Below are positions 44,303-52,771 of a stretch of DNA of 64,000 nt, in pieces. Position numbers and translations under genes: made by a program. Source of the stretch: VRUE01 sp963706605 (GTDB lineage: Bacteria > Actinomycetota > Thermoleophilia > Solirubrobacterales > 70-9); NCBI GenBank assembly GCA_963706605.1, contig OY970165.1, positions 2,356,001 to 2,420,000 of the forward strand, written 5' to 3'. The stretch's first letter is position 1, and each line of letters opens with the position of its first letter. The notes under the pieces are model-generated. The model was not told the origin of the DNA, searched no databases, and saw only the letters and a program-made list of their open reading frames with translations.

Positions 44303-45192
44303 TACGCGCCGGTGAAGCTAGCACAGACCCGCTTTGCGTCCTCGACGTCGATTCGCATCTGGGCGATCAGCTCCTCGACTCCCGCGAAGCGCTTCTCGCC
44401 GCGCAGGCGCTCGACAAAGGCGACCCGCAGCGTCGTCCCGTAGAGATCGTCGTTGCGATCGATCAGGTAAGTCTCGATCAGTACCCCGCGGCCGCTGTCG
44501 AAGGTCGGCCGCACGCCGACGTTGACGGCGGCGGGAACCCCGTTGGCAAAGGCCGCGTAGACGCCGTGGCCCGGAATCGCGAAGCGGTCGTCGGGGACGA
44601 TGTTGGCGGTCGGGAACCCCAGCTCACGGCCGCGCTGGTCGCCCTCGACCACTTCCCCCTCGACCATGAAGGGAGCGCCGAGGCAGTGGCGAGCGCCCTC
44701 CATGTCACCGGCGGCGATCAGCGCCCGCACACGGGTCGAGGAGACGGTCTCGCCATCCACCTCTACCAACGGCACGACCCGCGTCTCGAACTGAGAGTGC
44801 GCCGCCAGCATGGCGGGGTCGCCTTTTGCCTTGGCGCCGAAGCGGAAGTTCTCACCGACCGAGACCCGCTCGGCGGTGAGTCGTTCGACCAGCACCTGCT
44901 CGACGAACTGCTCGGCGGGCAGGGTGGCGAACTCGCGGTCGAAGGGGATGATGACCAGCTCCTGAACCCCCAGCCCCTCGATCACGTCGCGCTTCACCTC
45001 GAACGGCATGATCAGCTTCGGCAGCGCCGGCGGGTGGAGGATCTCGAGCGGGTGAGGATCGAAGGTGAGGACCGTGTCGGCCCCCTCGATCACGGCCTGG
45101 TGGCCGCGGTGCACGCCGTCGAAGGTGCCGATCGCGACGTTGCGGGGTCGCGGCCGCGCGTCGGGCAGCGAGGTGACCTCGATGTTCGCCAT
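44302..45192 (-). CDS. ribF: Bifunctional riboflavin kinase/FAD synthetase
   Basis: Makes FMN and FAD. 296 aa from ATG 45192. The N-terminal adenylyltransferase motif is AIGTFDGVHRGHQAV with TFDPHPLEIL, and the STRVRALIAAGD switch follows. The C-terminal kinase domain has GRELGFPTANI and VGVRPTFDSG, and ends in a helix of acidic residues. It overlaps truB by one base (TGATG). It is part of the rimP-to-rpsO translation operon. Confidence 0.96.
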   Translation of the reverse strand: MANIEVTSLPDARPRPRNVAIGTFDGVHRGHQAVIEGADTVLTFDPHPLEILHPPALPKLIMPFEVKRDVIEGLGVQELVIIPFDREFATLPAEQFVEQVLVERLTAERVSVGENFRFGAKAKGDPAMLAAHSQFETRVVPLVEVDGETVSSTRVRALIAAGDMEGARHCLGAPFMVEGEVVEGDQRGRELGFPTANIVPDDRFAIPGHGVYAAFANGVPAAVNVGVRPTFDSGRGVLIETYLIDRNDDLYGTTLRVAFVERLRGEKRFAGVEELIAQMRIDVEDAKRVCASFTGA

Positions 45193-45836
45193 CAGCGCAG
45201 TCCTTCCGCCACCGCGGGGATCAGCTCGGCGACCTGACTCAGTGACAGCTCCGTGCCGGCCTGCCAGACGGTGAACGGGCCGATTGCCGTGCGGCGCAAC
45301 TCGGAGCAGTAGGCGTCGTTGAGCGTCTCGATCAGGGTGCGGACGTAGGTCCCGGCCGAGCATTCGATCTCGTACTCGAAGTGGCAGTCGCCTCCCATTA
45401 TCATCCCGCCCACCATTTCCGCCCGGTAGATCTCGACGTCCCGTTCCGGGGTCTTCACTACTTCGCCGCGGTGCGCCTTGCGGTAAAGCCGCTCGCCTTT
45501 CACCCGCACCGCCGAGGTCATCGGCACCCGCTGGCGGACGGTCCCCGTAGGCAGCTCCATCGAGCGGGACACGCGTCCGGTAAACACCAGCTCTCCTTCC
45601 GGATCCCCCGTGCTGGAGCGCCATCCCGGTCGGGCTTTTGCACGATAGGTCTTTGGCAAGTCGGTGAGGAAACGCTGCAGGCGAGTCGACTCGTCCAGCA
45701 TGATCAGCAGCAACCCGGTCGCGAACGGATCGAGCGTCCCCGCGTGTCCCGCCTTGCAATCGCGTTCACGTCGCACCCGCCTCACCATGTCGTGCGAGGT
45801 TATCCCCGCCGGCTTGTCGCAGAGCAGGACCGTCAA
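45192..45836 (-). CDS. truB: tRNA pseudouridine-55 synthase (short form)
   Basis: Makes pseudouridine 55 in the T loop of tRNA. 214 aa, much shorter than the usual 290-310 because the C-terminal PUA domain is missing. The catalytic Asp36 is in GHAGTLDPFATG. KTYRAKARPGWRSSTGDPEG and GTYVRTLIETLND match the core. TTG 45836 is the family start (MTVLLCDKPAG) and overlaps the nrnA stop by 4 bp. Confidence 0.93.
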   Translation of the reverse strand: MTVLLCDKPAGITSHDMVRRVRRERDCKAGHAGTLDPFATGLLLIMLDESTRLQRFLTDLPKTYRAKARPGWRSSTGDPEGELVFTGRVSRSMELPTGTVRQRVPMTSAVRVKGERLYRKAHRGEVVKTPERDVEIYRAEMVGGMIMGGDCHFEYEIECSAGTYVRTLIETLNDAYCSELRRTAIGPFTVWQAGTELSLSQVAELIPAVAEGLR

Positions 45837-46834
45837 GAGAGCTGAGAGATGACCTCGTCGCAGAGATAGGTGATCAGTTGCTCGAACTCGAGATCGGTGG
45901 AGAAGCCGGCGGCACGTTTGTGTCCGCCGCCCCCGTGCCCACGGGCGATCGCCGAGACGTCGACCGCGCCGTCGCTGGAGCGCAGGCTGACCTTGCGGGC
46001 GGCTCGCCCGCGGTCGCCGAGGTCGCGGACCAAGGCGGCGACACGGGCCCCCTCGACCGAGCGGAGGTGATCGATGATCCCCTCCGTCATCTCCTCCCCC
46101 GCGCCGCTCGTCGCGTAATCGGCGGCGGTGACATAGGCGAGCACGAGGCGGTTGTCGCAGTGGTACTGGATCCCTTCGAGGGCCAGCGAGAGCAGCCGCA
46201 GCTTCTCGATCGGAACGTGCTCGTAGAGGCGACGATAGGTCTCGTCGACGTCGACGCCCGCTTCGATCAGGTCGGCGGCAATCCGGTGGGTGCGCGCGTT
46301 GGTGTTCTCGTACATGAACTTGCCGGTGTCGGTGACCAGGCCGACGTAGAGCGCCGAGGCGATCTCCGGGGTGATCTCGGCGCCCAGCAGGACCGCCAGC
46401 TCGTAGACGATCTCCGCCGTGCAGGAGGCGTCGACCTCGACCAGGTTGACGTCACCGAACAGCGTGTTGTCGTGGTGATGGTCGATGTTGATCGTGAAAA
46501 GACCATCCTCGGCAAGGAAATCGACCGGCATGCGGTCGATGTTGCCGCAGTCGAGGAAGACCGCGGCCCGGTCCGCCATGTCCGCCGGCGGCTCGTGGAA
46601 GACCTCCTCCAGGGGCAGGAAGCGGTACTCGATCGGCAACGGGAACTCCTTCGCGGCGAGGAACATCACCGAGTCCTTGCCGAGCTGGGTGAGCAGCTTG
46701 TGCATGCCGAGCAGCGAGCCGAGAGCGTCGCCGTCCGGGCCCTCGTGGGCGGTGAGCAGGAAGCGGTCGCGGCCGCGGATCTCACCGGCGACCCGCTCGA
46801 TCGCGGTCGCGCCGATGTCGGTCGTCTCGCTCAT
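45833..46834 (-). CDS. nrnA: DHH/DHHA1 phosphoesterase (NrnA-like nanoRNase/pAp phosphatase)
   Basis: 333 aa. Degrades oligoribonucleotides and 3'-phosphoadenosine phosphate; related enzymes also hydrolyse cyclic-di-AMP or pApA. DHH motifs are HEGPDGDALGSLLG, FLDCGN and INIDHHHDN (near 115-123). The DHHA1 part ends ARGHGGGGHKRAAGF. It overlaps both neighbours by 4 bp and sits in the standard rbfA-nrnA-truB order. Confidence 0.94.
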   Translation of the reverse strand: MSETTDIGATAIERVAGEIRGRDRFLLTAHEGPDGDALGSLLGMHKLLTQLGKDSVMFLAAKEFPLPIEYRFLPLEEVFHEPPADMADRAAVFLDCGNIDRMPVDFLAEDGLFTINIDHHHDNTLFGDVNLVEVDASCTAEIVYELAVLLGAEITPEIASALYVGLVTDTGKFMYENTNARTHRIAADLIEAGVDVDETYRRLYEHVPIEKLRLLSLALEGIQYHCDNRLVLAYVTAADYATSGAGEEMTEGIIDHLRSVEGARVAALVRDLGDRGRAARKVSLRSSDGAVDVSAIARGHGGGGHKRAAGFSTDLEFEQLITYLCDEVISQLS

Positions 46835-47172
46835 CGTTCCTCTTCGTCGAGCAGGCGCGAGATCCGCATCCCCTGCTCGACCGTGGGGTCGTAGTGGAAG
46901 GTCAGGGTGGGGGTCCGCTTCATCCGCGTCTCGGCGGCGATCTTCGACTGCAGGACGCCGTGTGAGGAGCGCAACCCGGCGAGCGCCGCCTCGCGCGCTT
47001 CCTCGTCACCGAGCACACTGACGTGCACCTTGGCGGCACGGAGGTCTGGGCTGGTCTCGACCGAGGTCACGGTGACGAAGCCGATCCGAGGGTCACTCAG
47101 GTCGGTGGCGATGGCTGCGCCGACTACCTCACGAAGCACCTCGTTGATGCGGCGCATGCGAGGAGTCGCCAT
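46831..47172 (-). CDS. rbfA: Ribosome-binding factor A
   Basis: 30S maturation factor. 113 aa, single KH-like fold. The family pattern includes RMRRINEVLREVVGAAIATD, LSDPRIGFVTVTSVETSPDL, AKVHVSVLG, and the C-terminal KRTPTLTFHYDPTVEQGMRI. It starts one base after the infB stop and overlaps nrnA by 4 bp. Confidence 0.96.
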   Translation of the reverse strand: MATPRMRRINEVLREVVGAAIATDLSDPRIGFVTVTSVETSPDLRAAKVHVSVLGDEEAREAALAGLRSSHGVLQSKIAAETRMKRTPTLTFHYDPTVEQGMRISRLLDEEER

Positions 47173-47173
47173 C

Positions 47174-49378
47174 CTACTCCAGCGTCTGCTCGACCTGCTT
47201 GGTCTTGAAGAACTCGAGCACGTCGTCCTCCTTGACGTCGGCGTAGCCCTCCAGCACGATGCCGCACTCCTGGCCCTCCTCGACTTCCTGCACGTTGTCT
47301 TTGAAGCGGCGCAGCGAGCCGAGCTTGCCGTCCCAGATCACGGTGCCCTCGCGAATCAGGCGGACGTTGGCGTCGCGGGCGACCTTGCCCTCGGTGACGA
47401 TGCAGCCGGCGATGCGGCCGACCTTGGAGGCCTTGAAAGTCTGTTTGATCTCCGCCTCGCCGAGGATCTCCTCGACCTCGACCGCCTCGAGCAGCCCCTC
47501 CATCGCGTTGCGCAGGTCCTCGGTGATTTTGTAGATCACCGAGTAGGTGCGGACGTCGACGCCCTCGCGCTCGGCAGCGCGGCGGGCATCGGCAAGGGGA
47601 CGGACGTTGAAGCCGATCACGATCGCGTCGGAGGCCGAGGCCAGCATCACGTCGGACTCGTTGATGCCGCCGGTCTGCGAGTGGATGACGTTGATCCCGA
47701 CCTGCTCCTGGGGGACCTTGGCGATCTCGTCCTGCAGCGCCTCCAGCGAGCCGGAGACGTCGGCCTTGAGGACGATGTTGAGCTCCTTGATGTCCCCTGC
47801 CTGGGCGCGGGAGAAGACCTCCTCGAGGCTGACCTTGCGGGCCTGGCGACGGGCCAGCGCCTCGGTCTTCAGACGGTTGCCGCGCTCCTGGGCGAGCTGG
47901 CGGGCGCGGCGGTCGTTCTCGACCGCGCGCACGTGCTCTCCCGCCTCACAGACGCCGTCGAAGCCGAGCGCCTCGACCGGCATCCCCGGACCCGCCTTCT
48001 GGACACGCTCGCCGGTGAAGTCGTGCATCGCGCGCACCCGGCCCCACTGCGACCCCGCAACCAGGGCGTCGCCTACCTCCAGTGTGCCGCGCTGGACGAG
48101 GATGGTGACCACGGGGCCCCGGCCCGGGTCGAGCTGGGACTCGACCACCGTCCCGGAGGCGGGTGCGTCGGGGTTGGCGCCCAGCTCCTCCAGGTCGCTG
48201 ACCAGCAGGATCATGTCGAGCAGGTTCTCGAGACCTTCGTGCGTCTTCGCGGAGACGTCGCAGTAGACGGTCTCCCCACCCCAGTCCTCCGGCGTGAGGC
48301 CGTCGGCGGCAAGCTCGTTGCGGACGCGGTCGGGCTGCGCCCCCTCTTTGTCGATCTTGTTGACGGCGATCAGGATCGGCACGTCGGCGGCGCGAGCGTG
48401 GTCGATCGCCTCTTTGGTCTGCGGCATCACGCCGTCGTCGGCGGCGACGACGACGACGGCGATGTCGGTGACCTTGGCGCCTCGCGCCCTCATCGCGGTG
48501 AAGGCGGCGTGGCCCGGGGTGTCGAGGAAGGTGATCGTCTTATCGGCGTGGTGGACCTGATAGGCGCCGATGTGCTGGGTGATGCCGCCCGCCTCACCGG
48601 CCGCCACCTCGGTCTCCCGGATCGCGTCCAGCAGTGACGTCTTGCCGTGGTCGACGTGGCCCATGATCGTCACCACGGGCGGCCGCGCCTCAAGCGACTC
48701 CTCGGTGTCGTCGAACTCGGGCGCCTCGGGCTCCTCCTCGGCGGCGGTGACGATCTCGATCTTGCGGTCGTACTCGTCGGCGATCGCCTTGATCGACTCG
48801 TCGGTGAGGGTCTGGGTGAGGGTCGCCATCTCCCCCATCATCATCAGCTTCTTGATCACCTCGGCGCTGCCCAGGCCGAGCAGCTCGGAGACCTCGCGTA
48901 CGGTCGCCCCTGAGTTGACCTTGGTCGCCTCTGGCTCGGCGGGCTCGGCCGCTTTGAGCGGCGGCTCCTCGAGCAGCGGCCGGCGGCGCCTGCCGCCACG
49001 GCGGCGCGGCGGTCGCTGTGGCGGCGGTCCGCCCATCTGGTCGCGCCGAGCAGCCTGCGAGTCGATCACGACACGACGTTTTTTCGCCCCGCCGGCAGGT
49101 TTTTTAGCCGCCGGCGCGGGTTTGGCGGCGGGTTTGGCGTTCGCCTGACCGTCCTGCGCCGGTGGCGACGCCTTCGCCTCGGCTTTCGGTTTTGGCTTGG
49201 TTGCAGTCGTAGCGCCACCGTCGCCCCTCGCAGCCGAGAGGGCCTTCAACGCGTCACCCTCCTCGACGCTCGAGGCAGCGGCTTTCGCCTCGACACCGGC
49301 CGCTTTCAGCGCTGCGAGCAGCTCCTTGCTGCTCAGCCCCTGAGCTTTGGCGATTTCATGGACGCGCTTCTTAGCCAC
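47174..49378 (-). CDS. infB: Translation initiation factor IF-2
   Basis: GTPase that brings fMet-tRNA to the 30S subunit. 734 aa. An IF2_N module (MAKKRVHEIAKAQGLSSKEL) is followed by a Lys/Ala/Pro linker with an Arg-rich patch near 125-135. A second IF2_N block (VREVSELLGLGSAEVIKKL) and the G domain come next, with VTIMGHVDHGKTSLLDAI, DTPGHAAF and NKID, then domains II-IV ending VEQTLE. GTG 49378 overlaps the nusA TAG by one base (TAGTG). Confidence 0.97.
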   Translation of the reverse strand: MAKKRVHEIAKAQGLSSKELLAALKAAGVEAKAAASSVEEGDALKALSAARGDGGATTATKPKPKAEAKASPPAQDGQANAKPAAKPAPAAKKPAGGAKKRRVVIDSQAARRDQMGGPPPQRPPRRRGGRRRRPLLEEPPLKAAEPAEPEATKVNSGATVREVSELLGLGSAEVIKKLMMMGEMATLTQTLTDESIKAIADEYDRKIEIVTAAEEEPEAPEFDDTEESLEARPPVVTIMGHVDHGKTSLLDAIRETEVAAGEAGGITQHIGAYQVHHADKTITFLDTPGHAAFTAMRARGAKVTDIAVVVVAADDGVMPQTKEAIDHARAADVPILIAVNKIDKEGAQPDRVRNELAADGLTPEDWGGETVYCDVSAKTHEGLENLLDMILLVSDLEELGANPDAPASGTVVESQLDPGRGPVVTILVQRGTLEVGDALVAGSQWGRVRAMHDFTGERVQKAGPGMPVEALGFDGVCEAGEHVRAVENDRRARQLAQERGNRLKTEALARRQARKVSLEEVFSRAQAGDIKELNIVLKADVSGSLEALQDEIAKVPQEQVGINVIHSQTGGINESDVMLASASDAIVIGFNVRPLADARRAAEREGVDVRTYSVIYKITEDLRNAMEGLLEAVEVEEILGEAEIKQTFKASKVGRIAGCIVTEGKVARDANVRLIREGTVIWDGKLGSLRRFKDNVQEVEEGQECGIVLEGYADVKEDDVLEFFKTKQVEQTLE

Positions 49379-50835
49379 TAAGCCTGCTCAGCCTCCTCGG
49401 GGACCGGCTCAGTCGCCTCGTCCTCGGGCTCCTCGGGCTCAGGCTGCACTTCCTCGACGGGCTCCACGAACTCAGCCTCAGCCTTGGCCACGATCTCGGC
49501 GACCTGACCTTCGTCGGCGCCGGAGTCGGCGAGAATCGCGACCTCGGCCTCGGCCAACGGCCCGAGGACCACGATCTGGTTGGTGTCGAAGCGGCTCAAC
49601 GCCTGGTGCGTCGGAAGCCCGCAGTAAGAGGATTCGGCAATCGCGGCGTTGGGACAGCGGCGGCCGTTGGAGAGCACCGCCATGCAGTGGCCGTCGGACT
49701 GCTCCTCGCCCTCGTACTCGACCTCGTCGTCGTCCTGGGCGAACTCGGTCTCCGACTTGATGTCCACCCGCCAACCGGTCAGGCGCGCGGCGAGGCGGGC
49801 GTTCTGCCCGTCGCGGCCGATCGCCAGCGAGAGCTGGTCATCGGGGACGATCACGGTCGCCTGGCGCTCCTCGTCGTCGACGATCACCTCACGCACCCTC
49901 GCCGGCGAGAGCGCCTTGGCCACGAAGCGGGCGGGCTCGTCGTTGTGGGGGATGATGTCGATCTTCTCGCCGCGCAGCTCCGAGACGACCATCCGCACCC
50001 GCGAGCCGCGCGGGCCGACGCAGGCGCCGACCGGATCGACGCCTTCGGTGTGGGAGACGACCGCGATCTTCGAGCGGTAGCCCGGCTCGCGGGCGACGCC
50101 GACGATCTCGACCAGCTTGTCGGCGATCTCCGGAACCTCCAGTTCAAACAGCGACTTGATCAGCTCGGGGCTGCGCCGCGAGACGACGATCGCCGGTCCC
50201 TTGGTCGAGTCGGAGACGTCGGTGATCACCGCCTTCACCCGCATGCCGTGGTCGTAGCGCTCGTTGTAGACCTGCTCGGACTTGGGCAGAAGCGCCTCGA
50301 CCCGCTCGCGCAGCTGGACCAGCGTGTAGCGCTTGTCTGACTGCTGGATGATCCCGGTGATCAGCTCGCCGACCCGGTCCTGGTACTCCTCGAACATCAT
50401 CATCCGTTCGGCCTCGCGGATCCGCTGCAGGATCACCTGCTTGGCGGTCTGCGCGGCGATCCGGCCGAAGTCTTCAGGGGTGACGTCGCGGGTCGTGATC
50501 TGGTCCTCATAGGGAGCGATCATCTCCGGGTCCAGCTCAGGCTCCTCGGGCTCTTTCAGCTCGCCCGTCTCCGGGTCGATCTCGCGCTCTTCCTCTTCCT
50601 GCGCCTCGGCCGCCTCAGCGAGCAGCTTCTCCTCCAGCTCAGCGGGCAGGATCAGCTCGAAGACCCGGAAGTCGCCGGTCTCGTGATCGAGGTCGACGCG
50701 GGCGTACTTCGCCGCCCCGGGCGTCTTCTTGTAGGCCGACAGCAGGGCGTCGGCGAGCGCGTCCATCAGCTTGTCGGCGGCGATGCCCTTCTCCTGCTCG
50801 AGCGCCTTGATTGCTTCGACGATCTCCTTGCTCAC
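49378..50835 (-). CDS. nusA: Transcription factor NusA with extra C-terminal Cys3-His motif
   Basis: 485 aa. It has the N-terminal RNA-polymerase-binding domain (with an acidic insert near 85-110), S1 (YDHGMRVKAVITDVSDS), and KH1/KH2 (GACVGPRGSRVRMVVSELRG; LAIGRDGQNARLAARLTGWR). After KH2 comes a short module with C384-x9-C394-x10-C405-x4-H410 (CMAVLSNGRRC, YCGLPTHQ), spaced like a small zinc-binding unit. A helical repeat and a Glu/Pro-rich tail follow. Standard NusA has no such motif. It overlaps rimP by 4 bp; a terminator-like hairpin precedes rimP. Confidence 0.96.
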   Translation of the reverse strand: MSKEIVEAIKALEQEKGIAADKLMDALADALLSAYKKTPGAAKYARVDLDHETGDFRVFELILPAELEEKLLAEAAEAQEEEEREIDPETGELKEPEEPELDPEMIAPYEDQITTRDVTPEDFGRIAAQTAKQVILQRIREAERMMMFEEYQDRVGELITGIIQQSDKRYTLVQLRERVEALLPKSEQVYNERYDHGMRVKAVITDVSDSTKGPAIVVSRRSPELIKSLFELEVPEIADKLVEIVGVAREPGYRSKIAVVSHTEGVDPVGACVGPRGSRVRMVVSELRGEKIDIIPHNDEPARFVAKALSPARVREVIVDDEERQATVIVPDDQLSLAIGRDGQNARLAARLTGWRVDIKSETEFAQDDDEVEYEGEEQSDGHCMAVLSNGRRCPNAAIAESSYCGLPTHQALSRFDTNQIVVLGPLAEAEVAILADSGADEGQVAEIVAKAEAEFVEPVEEVQPEPEEPEDEATEPVPEEAEQA

Positions 50836-51092
50836 GGCTGCTCCTCGGTCGTTTCGGAAACTGGCTCGGTGCGGCTGTACTTCGGACCCGGCGAGGAGAC
50901 CTCCAGCGAGTACTCGGCACGGAGGTGAGTGAGGTGCTTGGCTACCCGTTCGCAGAGCGCCAGGTCGACCCCGCCCGGATGGTCGATGAAGAGGCGCAGC
51001 GATTCGTTCCCCGGCTGCTCGAGGGCAACCAGGTCGAGCTCGGAGTCGAGCTCGGAGAGCTGCTGCTGAATGTTGTTTTTAAGGTCTGCCAT
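50832..51092 (-). CDS. rimP: Ribosome maturation factor RimP, N-domain only
   Basis: 86 aa, against about 150 for normal RimP. The N-terminal alpha-beta domain is complete (ELDLVALEQPGNESLRLFID, VDLALCERVAKHL, and the signature YSLEVSSPGP). The SH3-like C-terminal domain is absent, replaced by a short Thr/Glu tail. Position directly before nusA is the normal one, so this is a shortened RimP rather than a stray fragment. The end overlaps nusA by 4 bp. Confidence 0.85.
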   Translation of the reverse strand: MADLKNNIQQQLSELDSELDLVALEQPGNESLRLFIDHPGGVDLALCERVAKHLTHLRAEYSLEVSSPGPKYSRTEPVSETTEEQP

Positions 51093-51107
51093 GCCTGGTT
51101 CGGGGCG

Positions 51108-51132
51108 AAAAAAAAGTGGGCCAGGCCCACTT
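51108..51132 (-). terminator. Terminator/attenuator-like hairpin 15 bases before rimP
   Basis: AAGTGGGC and GCCCACTT pair around CTG and run into eight T residues on the minus strand. It can end the coaBC transcript. Since a TATACT box lies upstream at 51172-51167, the hairpin would also sit inside the rimP-nusA leader, where it could act as an attenuator. Confidence 0.75.
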
Positions 51133-51166
51133 CTCGCTACTGCATAGGGACAAAAAGCTTGGGGTC

Positions 51167-51172
51167 AGTATA
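51167..51172 (-). promoter_or_regulatory. Candidate -10 box of the rimP-nusA-infB operon
   Basis: TATACT on the minus strand gives a leader of about 68 bases that includes the hairpin at 51108-51132. The same hexamer is found before mihF. The -35 is weak. Confidence 0.45.
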
Positions 51173-51202
51173 GCCCGCGCAGATCCTCGGGCAGGCGGGC
51201 GG

Positions 51203-52513
51203 TCAGCGTGCGCGAGGAGGGGAGGTCCCCTCCTCGGACTCGCGGGCCTTCGGCCCGCTCTGAGTATCCGCCCGCTGAGGGGACCTCCCCTCCTCGCGCA
51301 GAGAGGCCACGCGGTCGAGGATCTGCTCGGCTATCTCGTCCTTTGGAGCTTGCGGGAGATTGGTCTCCTCGGTGGGGCTGATCAGGGTTGCGGCGTTCTG
51401 CTTGCTCTCGAAGCCGATGTTGGGGTCGGAGACGTCGTTGAGGACGATCAGGTCGGCGCCCTTGCGGGTCAGCTTCTGACGGGCGCGGTCGACGTCGTTG
51501 CCGTGTTCGGCGGCGAAGCCGACGATCGTCTGCCCGGGAGTGCGATCGGCGGCCAGGCCGGCGAGGATGTCCTCGGTCGGCTCCAGGTGGAGGTCGAGCC
51601 CGTCCTCGCGCTTGAGCTTGTCCGATGCGGGCTCGGCGGCCCTGAAGTCGGCGGGCGCCGCCGCCATCAGCAGCACGTGGCTGGTGCTGAACTCGGCGCG
51701 GGTCGCCTCTGCGAGCTCCGCGGCGGTCTCGACGTCGATCCGACGGACACCGGCGGGCTCCGACAGCCCGACGTTGGCGGCCACCAGGGTCACGTCGGCG
51801 CCGCGGCGAGCGGCGGCCGCGGCCAGCGCCAAGCCCATGCGGCCGCTGGAGCGGTTGCCGAGAAAGCGCACCGGGTCGATCGGCTCACGGGTGCCGCCGG
51901 CGGTGACCAGCACCCGCAGGCCGTCCCATGGTCGTTCGCCAGCCGGTAAGACAGCCTCCAGACGGGCCAGCAGCTCACTTGGATCGGGGAGCCTGCCTCG
52001 CCCAAACTCACCGCGTGAAGCGAGCCGGCCCTCGCCGGGCTCGATCACCTCGACTCCGCGCTCGCGAAGCGTCGCCAGGTTGGCCTGGGTGGCCGCGTCC
52101 GCGTACATGCGGTCGTTCATCGCCGGCGCGACGAGTCGAGGGGCGGCGCAGGCCAGGAAGGACGTGGTCAGCATCGAGTCCGCCATCCCGGCCACCAGCT
52201 TGGCGACCGTGTTGGCGGAGGCGGGCGCGATCAGATAGGCGTCGCAGTTGGCGGCGAGAGCGAGGTGGCCGATCGGATCGTGTTCGGGCCGGGGATCGCC
52301 GGGAAAGGCGCCGCGCATCGGGTCGCGCTCGAACTCCGAGGTCAGCACCGGAGCGCCGACGATGCCCTCGAAGGAAGCGGCGCCGACGAAGCGCCCCGCG
52401 GACTCGGTCATCACCACCCGCACGCCGTGCCCGGCGAGGGTGGCGAGCCGGGCCAGCTCAAGCGACTTGTAGGCGGCGATCCCGCCGCTTACGCCGAGCA
52501 GGATTCTGGCCAT
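51203..52513 (-). CDS. coaBC: Bifunctional phosphopantothenoylcysteine decarboxylase/synthetase
   Basis: Two steps of coenzyme A synthesis. 436 aa. The CoaC half has the FMN/His region (HLALAANCDAYLIAPASANT) and PAMNDRMY. The CoaB half begins VLVTAGGTREPIDPVR and has the lysine motif SDKLKRED. The last 31 residues (406-436) lie beyond the normal end (EQILDRVASL) and are encoded by a 24-bp inverted repeat element. It is in the mihF-gmk-rpoZ-coaBC order. Confidence 0.95.
   Translation of the reverse strand: MARILLGVSGGIAAYKSLELARLATLAGHGVRVVMTESAGRFVGAASFEGIVGAPVLTSEFERDPMRGAFPGDPRPEHDPIGHLALAANCDAYLIAPASANTVAKLVAGMADSMLTTSFLACAAPRLVAPAMNDRMYADAATQANLATLRERGVEVIEPGEGRLASRGEFGRGRLPDPSELLARLEAVLPAGERPWDGLRVLVTAGGTREPIDPVRFLGNRSSGRMGLALAAAAARRGADVTLVAANVGLSEPAGVRRIDVETAAELAEATRAEFSTSHVLLMAAAPADFRAAEPASDKLKREDGLDLHLEPTEDILAGLAADRTPGQTIVGFAAEHGNDVDRARQKLTRKGADLIVLNDVSDPNIGFESKQNAATLISPTEETNLPQAPKDEIAEQILDRVASLREEGRSPQRADTQSGPKARESEEGTSPPRAR
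51209..51300. repeat. Large palindromic element in the coaBC 3' end
   Basis: Perfect 24-bp arms (51209-51232 and 51277-51300) flank 44 bp that contain a second perfect hairpin (GCGGGCC-TTC-GGCCCGC, 51242-51258). The arms encode REEGRSP and EEGTSPPRA in the CoaBC tail. The size and nested form suggest an inserted palindromic repeat that kept the reading frame. Confidence 0.8.
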
Positions 52514-52537
52514 GTCTCCTCCTGGGAAAGCTGGGCG

Positions 52538-52771
52538 CTAGGCGCGGTACTCGTATTTGAGCTTGCCCTCGGCAAGCTCCTCCAGCGCCATCGAGAGGTA
52601 GTTGCGGTCGCCGCGGATCTCGACCATCGGCGGCGGATACTCACCGAAACCGCCCTCACCGAGATTGTGGAAGTAACTGTTTATCTGACGGGCTCGCTTC
52701 GCTGCAACGACGACTGCGGCGTAATGCGAGTCGGCGTGATCGAGGAGCTTGTCTACGCGTGGTTTGATCAT
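52538..52771 (-). CDS. rpoZ: RNA polymerase omega subunit
   Basis: 77 aa. It helps assemble RNA polymerase by chaperoning beta'. Typical parts are DKLLDHADSHYAAVVVAAKR (core of the fold), ARQINSYFHNL, and the C-terminal YLSMALEELAEGKLKYEY, which matches the actinobacterial form. ATG 52771 overlaps the gmk stop by 4 bp. Confidence 0.92.
   Translation of the reverse strand: MIKPRVDKLLDHADSHYAAVVVAAKRARQINSYFHNLGEGGFGEYPPPMVEIRGDRNYLSMALEELAEGKLKYEYRA

Noticed and set aside
51209..51300. Ordinary coaBC terminator
   Set aside because: It lies inside the coding frame and lacks a T-tract on either side; a better terminator is at 51108-51132.
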